Source of the DNA: CG2-30-36-16 sp964372115
GTDB lineage: Bacteria > Bacteroidota > Ignavibacteria > Ignavibacteriales > Ignavibacteriaceae
DNA length: 64,000 bases
Assembly (NCBI GenBank): GCA_964372115.1
Contig: CAYJPN010000021.1
Coordinates: 1-64,000, forward strand
Direction of reading: 5' to 3'
In this document: piece by piece, positions 18,870 through 28,260 of the stretch
Numbering within the stretch: position 1 is the first letter of the stretch
Layout: each line of letters opens with the position of its first letter
Translations under genes and position numbers: made by a program
The notes under the pieces: generated by a model
Databases searched by the model: none
The model's input: only the letters and a program-made list of their open reading frames with translations
What the model was told of the DNA's origin: nothing

Positions 18870-21440
18870 TTACTTTAAAATTATCATCTTTTTTGTTACA
18901 ACAAAACTTCGCGTTCTAACCGAGTAATAATAAACTCCACTTGACAAATTCTCCGCGGTAAAAATTATCTCGTGTTCACCCGCAGAAATAGTGCCGTTTA
19001 GCAGAGTTTTAACTCTTTCTCCAAGCGAATTAAAAACCGATAGCTCAATATTTTCGTTTGCTATATTTTGCGGAATTGTAAATTTTATTTTTGTTGCCGG
19101 ATTAAATGGGTTTGGATAATTTTGTTCTAACTTAAACCCTTCAACTCTATTTTCGTTTTGTTTAACCGGCATAACTGCACTGAAAAGTTTCCGTTCATAC
19201 GCGCCGTTACCATGGGTGGCTACTTTAATACTGTTGTTCGCGGGGGACATTGTTAAATCCATAACTATAACTGCTTCCGGCAAACCTTCGCTATAACTGT
19301 TCCAGTTTAATCCACCGTCAGTTGAAAGATAAACACCAAGGTCGTTGCCGACATAAATATGATCGGGAAAATCATAATCAAGAGCAACAGCGTTTGTCGG
19401 AACATCGGGCAAACCGGCGCCAATATCCTGCCATGTTTGACCGTAATCTGTTGTCATAAAAACATGAGATGTTCCAAAACCGCTAAAAACTATATAAGCT
19501 TTTGCTTCATTTCCCGGATCAACAACAATATCCATCGGGTATCTATCCGGCAGGCTGCCGGTAATATTCGTCCAGTTAACTCCGCCGTTAGTGGATACAA
19601 AAACTTTACCGCGGCTGCGTACCGGTGCAGTAGCTGCATAAAGCACATCATCATTAAAAATAGGAAGAGCCATTGCGAGCAAAGGATTGTTATCTAAAGT
19701 TTGCGCATTAATTTTTAACCACGATTGCGCGCCATTTGTGGTTTTGAAAATATTGGTTCTGCCGGCATACAATATTTGATGATGCGGATAACTGATTACA
19801 TAAGGCGCAACAAAACCGGCTTCACTATTGTCGTTTGGTGCAACGAAGAAAAAACTATCTCCTCCGTCTGTTGACTTTGAAATATGCCCATACTGTGAGG
19901 AACCGTAAAGAGTGTTATTGTTTGACTGATCAATTGCCGTCCACGCACCATCTCCCCCCAATACTCTTTTCCATGCGTTAGTGCCAAGATAAATTGCAGT
20001 TGAGTTGTCTTGCATTCCGCCCATTGCAAGCGCGGAATCATCAATAGAAGCTGAAAAACCGTTGTAAAACTGCTGGGTTTGGTAGCCGCCGTTTCTTCCT
20101 TCAAAAGTTTCACCAGCGTCGGTTGTACAAAAAATTCCTCCGTCATTTCCAAAATAAACAACATTAGGATTTGTAGGGTGCCAGGCAATTGCATGATGAT
20201 CGGCATGAGAATAGTCGTACGGTCCTTCAGGTTCACCCGGTTGGGTTACTCCGAAAAACCAATGAAACCAATACGATTTTTGCGTGAAATTAGCGCCGCC
20301 GTTTGTAGATTTAAACACATCCACCCCCGCAGTTAAAACAACACTTGAGTCAAGCGGGTGAATACCCACCACGTGCGCAAACCACCCCTGATAAGTTGAA
20401 TAATCCATATTCGAAACTAACGCCCATGTAGTGCCAAAATTTGTCGACTTGCATAAATTCGTACCGGCGCCATCATTGGATCCAAAGCCAATACTAGCGT
20501 AAATTAAATTTGGGTTTGCCCTGTAAACGCTGAACAAAACTTTGCCGCCGTAACTTGACGGAAGACCGGATGTAATTTTGGTCCAGCCATTTCCATAGTC
20601 TGAAGTTTTATAAATGCCGGTTCCGTTGCTCCAAAGATTACCGCACGCAATAACAACCTGGTTTGTATCCAACGGGTTGATGATTATATCGGTAACCATA
20701 ATTGTGCTGTTTACCGTTACCCATGTTTTACCGCCATCGAGCGACCTCATAGTTCCTTCCGATGTGCCTGCCCAAATCGAGTTCGGGTTTAAAGGATTTA
20801 ATTTTATAACTTCAACACCTCTCCTCTGGTCCTGAGTCCAATCAATAACTTTATTCCAGGTTGATCCTCCGTCGGAAGTTTTTAAAATTCCAATTCCATA
20901 ACTCCCTCTTGTCGTGCGCACTGTAACCCCTCCGGTTGATTGCTGGTAACCGTATACCTCACCCGTGCCGATGTAGATTATATTTGTATCAGCCGGGTTC
21001 ACAGCAATTGCTCCGACACTTTTTACAGGATATCCGGTTGTAAATCGTTCCCACGCAGCGGCTCCTTTACCTTCTGTAAAACTGCGCCAGAAACCTCCGC
21101 TTGCAGCACCGGCATATATTGTATTTGGGTTTTGCGGATTTATTGCTATTGCAATTGTCCTCCCTCCTATGTTATGCGGTCCAATGCTTTTCCAACCGTC
21201 AGTAGATGCTTCCAGCGAATTATTCTTATTTTGTTTTGCAGACTTGTACGCTTCATAATATGCCTTTAACGGAATATCATCATCCGGGTAAGCGCGCTGC
21301 GCAGTCCACAATTGAAGAGACACTAAAGCGCCGGAAGTTTTTACAATTTTGGACGTTTTATGTGGAGTAAAAAAATAAAATGAAAGAATAAAAGCAGCAG
21401 TTGTTAAAACTGTTATAGTGGTTAATCTTAAGTTTTTCAT
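18870..21440 (-). CDS. T9SS-exported BNR/sortilin-type beta-propeller protein
   Basis: 856 residues. A signal peptide or single N-terminal membrane stretch ('TTITVLTTAAFILSFYFF') is followed by a long run of BNR-type blades of the form S-x-D-G-G-x-T-W ('SDGGSTWNKV', 'SLDGGKTWVTV', 'STDGGLNWNSYSE'). Such repeats build the propellers of sialidases, sortilins and GH74 enzymes. The C-terminus is a T9SS sorting domain ('NYPNPFNPATKIKF' to 'KKMIILK'). I see no clear set of glycosidase catalytic residues, so 'sialidase' would be over-calling; a surface-exposed propeller of unknown ligand is safer. ATG 21440 is the natural start. It stands as a single gene with its own terminator. Confidence 0.88.
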   Translation of the reverse strand: MKNLRLTTITVLTTAAFILSFYFFTPHKTSKIVKTSGALVSLQLWTAQRAYPDDDIPLKAYYEAYKSAKQNKNNSLEASTDGWKSIGPHNIGGRTIAIAINPQNPNTIYAGAASGGFWRSFTEGKGAAAWERFTTGYPVKSVGAIAVNPADTNIIYIGTGEVYGYQQSTGGVTVRTTRGSYGIGILKTSDGGSTWNKVIDWTQDQRRGVEVIKLNPLNPNSIWAGTSEGTMRSLDGGKTWVTVNSTIMVTDIIINPLDTNQVVIACGNLWSNGTGIYKTSDYGNGWTKITSGLPSSYGGKVLFSVYRANPNLIYASIGFGSNDGAGTNLCKSTNFGTTWALVSNMDYSTYQGWFAHVVGIHPLDSSVVLTAGVDVFKSTNGGANFTQKSYWFHWFFGVTQPGEPEGPYDYSHADHHAIAWHPTNPNVVYFGNDGGIFCTTDAGETFEGRNGGYQTQQFYNGFSASIDDSALAMGGMQDNSTAIYLGTNAWKRVLGGDGAWTAIDQSNNNTLYGSSQYGHISKSTDGGDSFFFVAPNDNSEAGFVAPYVISYPHHQILYAGRTNIFKTTNGAQSWLKINAQTLDNNPLLAMALPIFNDDVLYAATAPVRSRGKVFVSTNGGVNWTNITGSLPDRYPMDIVVDPGNEAKAYIVFSGFGTSHVFMTTDYGQTWQDIGAGLPDVPTNAVALDYDFPDHIYVGNDLGVYLSTDGGLNWNSYSEGLPEAVIVMDLTMSPANNSIKVATHGNGAYERKLFSAVMPVKQNENRVEGFKLEQNYPNPFNPATKIKFTIPQNIANENIELSVFNSLGERVKTLLNGTISAGEHEIIFTAENLSSGVYYYSVRTRSFVVTKKMIILK

Positions 21441-21593
21441 ATCTCAAATATTTTTTGGTATATGAATTTATAATTATGCTTGAAGGAAAGCAAATAATAA
21501 AGTGGTCCTCTTGCGAAGTTAAAAAATTATGCACATAATAATCTTACAATGACAATTAATTTTACTTTCCCAAATACGAGTATTGAGCCTGAC

Positions 21594-23984
21594 TTATTTA
21601 TTGCTGTGGGTTTCTAAAATTCTGTTTGCCATCGGTTTATAAAGAAGGTGATAAAGTACATCAACATAAGAATTAAGTTCTTCCATCTCAATATTGCTGG
21701 TAAACTTCCAGTAACCATAAATTTTTGCGAGTGAAAGAAGATTTTTTGCGTACAGATCCCAATTGTACGCGCTGTCGACACGTAGAATTCCTCTTTCCGA
21801 AATTTGCTTCCAGTATGATTTATCAATTTTACATTTGGTTATGAAATCAAGTATTTTTTGTACACTTTCCCCTTCGTTAACCGGATTGATATGAAATCCC
21901 GATTTTGCTTCCTCTATAATTTCGAGCGGACCTCCGTATTGAGTTGCAAAAACCGGAACGCCAGATCGCATGGCTTCGAGCACCGTCAACCCAAACCCCT
22001 CGAACAACGCAGGCTGAACAAAAATACCTCCTCTATCGGCTACTATCCTGTAAATTTCACCAGTTTTATCCTTTGGAAGCAATTTGCCTATCCATCTTAT
22101 TTTATTTTTTAAATTGTATTTTTCTATTAGGGAATGCATAATTTCTATTTGTTCCCTTTCTTCCGCATCCGAGGAATTTGCAGGATTCACCTTACCGGCT
22201 ACAATAATTAAATTTGCTTCTTCCTGCAGTTCTTTGCTTTTTCCGTACCACTCGGCAAGTGAAGTAATATTTTTAATTTTATCAAGCCGGGCAAGTGAAA
22301 AGATCGGCATTTTTTCGGGGCGCTCAAGAAATCCGAATATCTCTTCATCATATTCCTCCCCATAAATCATCCGTTCAAGGTCATCTGTGTTTTCTTTTAA
22401 CCTTTTAGCATTTTCTGTAAAAGGGAAATAGACTTCTTTATTAACCCCGGGCGGTAAAATATTAAATTTAGGATGGAATAAATTAATGCCTCCCGATACC
22501 CTGTATAAACCGGGCATTGTAAAGTTGACGTACGACTCGTACTGCCCGATACTTTCATCGGTGCCCGCAATTTCCTGGTATGAAGAAGTAATAATAAAAT
22601 TTGCTGTGTTCATCGCTATTAAATCTGCTGTAAACTGGGCTGAAAAATGATACTGCTCTTCCATCGATTCCCAGTAAAGTGCGCCATACAGGTATTTGCT
22701 TTTTTCGAGTGCATGAGCAATAATGCACTGTGTTACGCCGAATTTTTGTGCAAGTAATGTTGCGACTAAATTGCCATCGGTATAATTACCGATTATTAAA
22801 TCGGGGCGCCTGCCGAATTCAGCAAGCAGTTCTTTTCCCGAATCATCTGCAAACTCTTCGAGATACGGATATATCTCGAATCGAGAAATCCAATTGTCTG
22901 TAACATTGCTGTTGTGTTGTCTAAAAGGTACCCGTAATATCCAAACGTTTTTTGTATCTAAAACTTTTTCAAACCGTTGATTGCACTGTGTATTGCCGGC
23001 GTTGGGGATCAAGCGTGTTAAAATAATTATCTTTGGTTTAGCTTCTAACCCGGCATTACTCAATGATTCTGTTATTGCGCTTTCAAGCGCTTTAACCTGA
23101 TCGAGAATATAAACCACTTGTCCGCCCGTATCGGGCAGCCCGAGCACACCTTCCTGCCCGAAGAATCCGTGAGGAGAGATAACAGTTATATTAAACAACA
23201 TTGGGATACGCGACAAAAATGTTTTGAGCGAATCGTGATCGGGAGATTGAAGTAATGTATCGAGAATTTCCAGACTTTCAACTATTCTTCCTGCATTGCT
23301 GCCAAGCCCGGGTTCAAAGCCTATATTTTGTAATTGGAGTTTCAACTCCCTGTACGGAATACTCTCATCTATTTTCCGCAGCCATACTAACGCTTTATCA
23401 ATACTGCTGCTTAATTGCTCGGTGCTTTTTATTCTATCATTTAGAATTAACTGTTGCCCGTTGTATCGATGAAGGAATAAAAAATTGAAAAGTGACTCCC
23501 TAAGTTTATTCGGGTCAGTAAACATATTACTCGATAAATATCTATTCAGATATTCCACTCCATGCCCTATACTTTTCGGTTCGCGTACGCTCGGGAATTT
23601 TGAGTAAAAAGTTTTAAAGTTAATTGTTAATAGATCATCTAAAGATTCAGGTTTTACAAATATTTCTTTTATCTTAAGATACTCAATTGCCGTTAACCTT
23701 ATAATCTGGTGTTCTTCTATATTAAAAGCAAAAAAATCCGACGAAGCAATTTTTACCCGGAACTCAATAAATATTTTCCCTCCTACCCTTACTCCCTCCA
23801 ATGTTTTGCTAACAATTTCGTTTAACCTATCAAACTCACCATCTTCATTTTTCTCAAATTCTTCGAGCAGCCACAACAAATCCCCCTTTACCATAAGGTA
23901 TTTTTCAAAACCCAAAACAAACGATAAAAATAGGAAAAGATCTTTTTCATTTTCTTTCAAAAAAACATCGAGTGTATATGTCAT
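21594..23984 (-). CDS. susA: Sucrose synthase
   Basis: 796 residues, near the 800-805 of plant and cyanobacterial sucrose synthases, so full length including the N-terminal regulatory domains (about 1-270). The GT4 half starts with 'GLPDTGGQVVYILDQVKALE', the signature that separates sucrose synthases from other GT4 enzymes. Further on are 'SLARLDKIKNITSLAEWYGK' and the E-x7-E motif in 'EGFGLTVLEAM'. The enzyme reversibly makes sucrose and NDP from NDP-glucose and fructose. Last gene of the fructokinase-SPS-SuSy operon, 12 bases after the SPS stop. The plant 'QN' residues that favour UDP appear replaced by L and T ('WIGKLLPKDKTGEIYR'), hinting at ADP use. Confidence 0.93.
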   Translation of the reverse strand: MTYTLDVFLKENEKDLFLFLSFVLGFEKYLMVKGDLLWLLEEFEKNEDGEFDRLNEIVSKTLEGVRVGGKIFIEFRVKIASSDFFAFNIEEHQIIRLTAIEYLKIKEIFVKPESLDDLLTINFKTFYSKFPSVREPKSIGHGVEYLNRYLSSNMFTDPNKLRESLFNFLFLHRYNGQQLILNDRIKSTEQLSSSIDKALVWLRKIDESIPYRELKLQLQNIGFEPGLGSNAGRIVESLEILDTLLQSPDHDSLKTFLSRIPMLFNITVISPHGFFGQEGVLGLPDTGGQVVYILDQVKALESAITESLSNAGLEAKPKIIILTRLIPNAGNTQCNQRFEKVLDTKNVWILRVPFRQHNSNVTDNWISRFEIYPYLEEFADDSGKELLAEFGRRPDLIIGNYTDGNLVATLLAQKFGVTQCIIAHALEKSKYLYGALYWESMEEQYHFSAQFTADLIAMNTANFIITSSYQEIAGTDESIGQYESYVNFTMPGLYRVSGGINLFHPKFNILPPGVNKEVYFPFTENAKRLKENTDDLERMIYGEEYDEEIFGFLERPEKMPIFSLARLDKIKNITSLAEWYGKSKELQEEANLIIVAGKVNPANSSDAEEREQIEIMHSLIEKYNLKNKIRWIGKLLPKDKTGEIYRIVADRGGIFVQPALFEGFGLTVLEAMRSGVPVFATQYGGPLEIIEEAKSGFHINPVNEGESVQKILDFITKCKIDKSYWKQISERGILRVDSAYNWDLYAKNLLSLAKIYGYWKFTSNIEMEELNSYVDVLYHLLYKPMANRILETHSNK

Positions 23985-23996
23985 CTTAGTTACTTT

Positions 23997-26156
23997 CTAC
24001 TCTATTAAAAAATTGTAAAAATTTATACCGTCTATAATTCCGCCGGCAAATTTTCTTTTCGAAAAATAAACGCGGCTGCTTCCCTTTAGCTGTTCTAATT
24101 CTTCGCTGTAATTGGCAACCACTACTCCAAGCAAATCCCCTTTTAACATTTCTGCGTCGTTACCCGAGTCTCCAGCAACAAGAATATTTTCATGAGGAAT
24201 GTTCCATCTGTAAGAAAGATACCTGATGGCTTTCCCCTTTGAAGCGCGGAACGGAAGTATATCGAGAAATTGCCCGTGACTAAAAATTATATTTGCTTTT
24301 AATTTGCTCTTTATAATGGCTTCTTTAACTTTTATTATATTTTCCGGAACATTTAATGTGTAGTAACTTATTTTGAACTCCCTTTGCGTACCCTCTTCCT
24401 GATACTGAAGAAAATCAAAATTTTTAAGGAGTGTAACTATTTTTTCTCTATCCCACGCCTTTTTAATGTGAGCCGCCCAACCTTTTGAATAAATTAATTT
24501 ATGCTCGTGTTTATAATAAATTTCAGAACCGACCGAAGATATTATTACATCTGGCATCGGCACTTTATTTTTCGTTAAAGCCTCCACGGCTGAATCGACT
24601 GTCCGCCCGGTTGCCACAGCAAAGCCTATTTTTTGTTTTGTCCCGTTGAGGATATCATTAAATTCTTTTAGCGATTTATCATCCCCGAGCAAAGTATAAT
24701 CGATGTCGGTTACCAATATTTTATTAACATTTAAAAGTTTTTTACCAACAGAAGCGAATATCTCATCCTTTTCGAACGTTAAATTTGTAAGCCTCAAAAT
24801 CTCCTCCATATATCTCTCGGCATGCGCTTTCCATGAATAATATTTTTTAACATTTTCCATTCCGGCTGTCGAGTATCGGTTCCAAAGTTTTCTATTTAAT
24901 ATAATTTTTTTAATTGCTAAAGAAATGTTTTCATACTTTTCTACATCGACCAATTCGCCATTCTTACAGTTATGCAAAATGTCTCTCGGTCCTCCATCGT
25001 TAGTAGCAACAACCGGGCAACCCGATGCAGCCGCTTCAATAAGTGTAAGCCCGAAGGGTTCGGTTAACGCTGCGTTTACAAAAACTCCGCCTCTGCTGGC
25101 TGCAATTCTATAAAGTTCAGGAACTTCATGTTCGGTATCGTGGCGTTTTGGTAATGCCATCTTACCGTAAAGGTTATATTTATCGAGAAGTAAAAGCATT
25201 TCGGTTAATACTTCGCGCTCGTTATCGGGCATCGACTGAATATCTTTTCTGATACCGGCAAAGATTGCAAGATTAGCAATTTTCTGAAGTTCAGTATCTT
25301 CGCCGAAAGCAGTAATCAGTCCGGTAATATTTTTTCTTTTATCAGGCCGGCATACAGTAAGAATCAAAGGTTTATTTATATCTATAAAAAATTTTTCAAG
25401 TTTGGAAAAAATAACACTCCTAAATTTTTCCTCCTCTTCACCCCGGCTTTTTTGATTATTAAAGGGATAAAATTTTTCAAGATCAACACCCGGAGGAATT
25501 ACCTGGAACTTGCTGCTTTCAGCATTATACTCCCCATACTGCGCTTGTACTTCGTGTCTTGTACTTGTAATAATAATATCGGCAAATCTTATTATTTCTT
25601 CTTCCACATTAATCCGGTGAGAAATTTTATATCTTTTTTCAATTTCATTTTCGGGGATGCCATCACTTAGAAGTTTACGAAGTTTTGCCCTGCCGAGGGA
25701 GTGACCGGTTTGGATAAATGGAATTCCAAAAAATTTTGTCAGCTCGCTGCACACATAACCGGCATCGGCATAATGTCCGTGTATTATATCGGGCAGCCTG
25801 CCTATCGATTTGATACGTTTTATACTTTGATCGACAAACGCTTCAAGGTGGTCCCACAACATTTCTTTTCGTATATATTGCCCGCCGCCGGCACGAATCC
25901 TGATGATGCTTAACTTATCGTTCAATTTTTCTTCTACGATGGAATAATCAGGTGAAACATTTTTATCTTTGATCCATCGTGTCACCAATTCAATTTTTTC
26001 AACCCGGCTGTCCTTACTTAATTCTGTGGCTAACTCTACAACATACTTGGTTTGTCCACCGGTATCCGCATCTCTGCCAAGTTCAAGATCATGCCCGCGG
26101 ATTAACCCGTGGATGCTGTAGAACTGAATAAATAAACCTTTATGCTTTTTATCCAT
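23997..26156 (-). CDS. spsA: Sucrose-phosphate synthase fused to sucrose-phosphatase
   Basis: 719 residues from ATG 26156, chosen because AGGAAC sits eight bases upstream and the protein then begins 'MDKKHKGLFIQFYSIHGLI', the usual SPS start; a longer frame to 26267 would overlap the upstream gene by 119 bp. The N-terminal GT4 part has 'RDADTGGQTKYVVELA' and the E-x7-E motif 'EPFGLTLIEAA'. From about residue 460 a HAD domain follows with all motifs: 'VTDIDYTLLGDD', 'KGKAIRYL', 'VAGDSGNDAEML'. It should make sucrose-6-phosphate from NDP-glucose and fructose-6-phosphate and then dephosphorylate it. Overlaps the fructokinase gene by eight bases, so translation is likely coupled. Confidence 0.92.
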   Translation of the reverse strand: MDKKHKGLFIQFYSIHGLIRGHDLELGRDADTGGQTKYVVELATELSKDSRVEKIELVTRWIKDKNVSPDYSIVEEKLNDKLSIIRIRAGGGQYIRKEMLWDHLEAFVDQSIKRIKSIGRLPDIIHGHYADAGYVCSELTKFFGIPFIQTGHSLGRAKLRKLLSDGIPENEIEKRYKISHRINVEEEIIRFADIIITSTRHEVQAQYGEYNAESSKFQVIPPGVDLEKFYPFNNQKSRGEEEEKFRSVIFSKLEKFFIDINKPLILTVCRPDKRKNITGLITAFGEDTELQKIANLAIFAGIRKDIQSMPDNEREVLTEMLLLLDKYNLYGKMALPKRHDTEHEVPELYRIAASRGGVFVNAALTEPFGLTLIEAAASGCPVVATNDGGPRDILHNCKNGELVDVEKYENISLAIKKIILNRKLWNRYSTAGMENVKKYYSWKAHAERYMEEILRLTNLTFEKDEIFASVGKKLLNVNKILVTDIDYTLLGDDKSLKEFNDILNGTKQKIGFAVATGRTVDSAVEALTKNKVPMPDVIISSVGSEIYYKHEHKLIYSKGWAAHIKKAWDREKIVTLLKNFDFLQYQEEGTQREFKISYYTLNVPENIIKVKEAIIKSKLKANIIFSHGQFLDILPFRASKGKAIRYLSYRWNIPHENILVAGDSGNDAEMLKGDLLGVVVANYSEELEQLKGSSRVYFSKRKFAGGIIDGINFYNFLIE

Positions 26157-27039
26157 TAAAAATTTGTTCCTTATACTTATCATAAAATGAGTGATGGTTG
26201 GGAAGCGCACCATTAATTTGAACAATTTCTGCCGCGAATTCAGAGGCAAGAACATTAATTTTTTCAATCTCCCAATTGTTTAAATACCCCAGACATAATA
26301 CAGCCGAATAAGCGTCGCCCGCTCCAACAGTGTCAACTATATTTTTAACTTTGCAGCTATGGTTACTTTTTTTACTCCCTTTATACAGAACAGCGCCGTT
26401 TTCTCCATCAGTTACACATAAAATATCTACATCATAATCTATTAAAATCGCATCTGCTATCTTTTCGGAAGTTTTTCTGTTACCATATAGTAGTCTTTTA
26501 ACAAGATGAAGTTCTTCGGTATTTAGTTTTAAAACATTCGCGGCTTTAAGTGACGATTCAACAATCCCTTTTGAGTAATAATTTTGCCGGATGTTTAGAT
26601 CGCAAAAGTATTTTATGTTTTTATCAAATAATGCTTGAATACTTGCGCGTGAACGCGGATCTCTTTGTGCCAGAGTGCCGAAGTATAAACAATCGCTGTT
26701 TGCGACAAGAGAAATAATTTCATCGTTAATCTCTATTGCATCGTAAGCGCTGTTTTCTTCAATTTGCCATTCGGGAACTTTGCTCTCATTCAGCGTAGGA
26801 ATAGCCTCCCCGGTAAGTAATTTGTCATCTATCTGAAGGTATGTAGTAGAGATTTTTTCTTTTTTAAAAAATTCTAAAATGTCGGTTCCCAATTTATCTT
26901 TACCAATTCTACTTATAAAGCTGCCGCTGCCGGTAAGATTTTTAATATGATAAATAAAATTAAACGGGGCGCCTCCGAGTTTTTTTTTGTATCGATAAAC
27001 ATCGAATAATATTTCACCTATCGAAGTAATTTTTTTCAT
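26149..27039 (-). CDS. PfkB-family fructokinase
   Basis: 296 residues of the ribokinase/PfkB family. The N-terminus has 'SIGEILFDVY' and 'KKLGGAPFNFIYH', the sugar-binding GG motif. The C-terminal signature 'DTVGAGDAYSAVLCLGYL' holds the catalytic Asp of the GAGD anion hole. Fructokinase is inferred from context: it is first in an operon with SPS/SPP and sucrose synthase, and it would phosphorylate the fructose released when sucrose synthase works in the cleaving direction. Other PfkB sugars cannot be ruled out from sequence alone. Confidence 0.88.
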   Translation of the reverse strand: MKKITSIGEILFDVYRYKKKLGGAPFNFIYHIKNLTGSGSFISRIGKDKLGTDILEFFKKEKISTTYLQIDDKLLTGEAIPTLNESKVPEWQIEENSAYDAIEINDEIISLVANSDCLYFGTLAQRDPRSRASIQALFDKNIKYFCDLNIRQNYYSKGIVESSLKAANVLKLNTEELHLVKRLLYGNRKTSEKIADAILIDYDVDILCVTDGENGAVLYKGSKKSNHSCKVKNIVDTVGAGDAYSAVLCLGYLNNWEIEKINVLASEFAAEIVQINGALPNHHSFYDKYKEQIFNG

Positions 27040-27355
27040 AATATTTATTTGGTTGGATGGTATATATTAACAATTTATCCCCTAAATTCAAGTGGATTGT
27101 TAATCATATAAGTTGAGCGAGGTAATTTCTGAGTGACTATTTATTTTTGCCGTCTTGCCCACGAAAAATAAAAATTTTTATGCTAAGAGAATTTTGAACC
27201 CAATTATTTTGTGTTCGAGAAAAAATAAAATCAATTTTTGATTTTAGAAAACAAGTATTAAAGGACAGTTTTATAAAAATAGAAATAAAAACGAGCGCGT
27301 AATAACGCCAATATCATTTATTGTTAAATGGCTTCATGGACAAACTATGTGAAAC
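27040..27355. other. Intergenic, nothing recognised
   Basis: 316 AT-rich bases that include the promoter region of the sucrose operon (minus strand). I see no hairpin terminator and no coding frame. Confidence 0.4.
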
Positions 27356-28072
27356 TTATTTATAGATTGAGGTTGTAGAGTAGAACAAGGGTGCAGTACC
27401 TTCATCGCCATCAGGCTCACCAACATTCCTAACATCTATACAAGGCAACTCATCAGCCGGTACGCTATAGTTTTGCACACTTTTCACTCCATCGCTTATA
27501 ACTCCAATTCGATAACCAACTCCAGTAACTCCATACTGATTTATTACGTCTTGTGCTTTAAGTTGTGTATAACCTACAGTAGTTATTGATTCAGTCCTTC
27601 CTCTCCTTGCAATTAAAATGCATTTAATGTTTTCGGTATTAACTAAATTAACTATGGCTTCTGCCGGTATCCAGCAGTAAACTTCTGTTAATAACGTACT
27701 ATTTGATAAAATACCTTTTAACTTTCCGTTTAATTTTTCAATTTTTTGCGTAATTATTTCAGCATCAGAAAGTTCCTTAGTATTTAACTGGATTTGAATT
27801 AGTATCCTATTTTGTTCATCTTTTATGTAAAAACTTTTATCAAAATTTTTTAAAGCTTCGTTTGATGATTTCCCCTCTTTAATTGCTTTGTTATATTTAA
27901 AAACATCATAAAAAAGATTGCTTTCTAATTTTTTTTCATTTTGAGTTCTATTTGCCATTGCCTGCTTTAATTCTTCCGTAATTAAATTTGTCTGGGCAGT
28001 AGCTATAAACGACAAACCAATGATAAAAATTAGCAATATCAAAAGTGATGGTGTTGAAAATAAATTTTTCAT
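27356..28072 (-). pseudogene. Truncated S8 (subtilase-like) peptidase, N-terminal part only
   Basis: 238 residues from ATG 28072, chosen because an AAGGAAAA ribosome site precedes it and it opens with a signal peptide ending 'FIATAQ'. The middle resembles a subtilase pro-region. Near residue 190 is 'YRIGVISDGV', the catalytic-Asp segment of S8 peptidases, then 'GEPDGDEGTA', which in relatives continues into the domain core. Here the frame ends 11 residues later with unrelated sequence, so the rest of the peptidase, including the Ser, and any T9SS tail are missing. A 3' deletion is the simplest cause. It could still be secreted as a short protein, but proteolysis is not expected. Confidence 0.7.
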
Positions 28073-28181
28073 AAATTTTCCTTGTTTATTACAGAATATA
28101 TAATTGTTATCTTTAATAAGCAAAAAAGGCTACACGAACTTGCTAGGCAGTGTATTACGAGATCCTTTTTTTGCAAATTAA

Positions 28182-28216
28182 CCCGCCTGTTGGTGCAACA
28201 ATGGGCGGGATTTTTT
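28182..28216 (+). terminator. Orphan plus-strand hairpin with T-run
   Basis: CCCGCC (28182-28187) pairs with GGCGGG (28204-28209) and is followed by ATTTTTTT on the plus strand. Both neighbours are on the minus strand, so no intact gene uses it; it may be the leftover end of a lost plus-strand gene. Confidence 0.6.
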
Positions 28217-28260
28217 TCGAAAAATTACTTTAAGGTTCATTCATATTTTATCTCCTTTAA

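Noticed and set aside
18870..21440. Calling the BNR protein a sialidase
   Set aside because: BNR blades are shared by many propellers, and I cannot find the sialidase catalytic residues.
26157..26267. Longer SPS start
   Set aside because: It would overlap fructokinase by 119 bp; ATG 26156 has a ribosome site and the typical SPS N-terminus.
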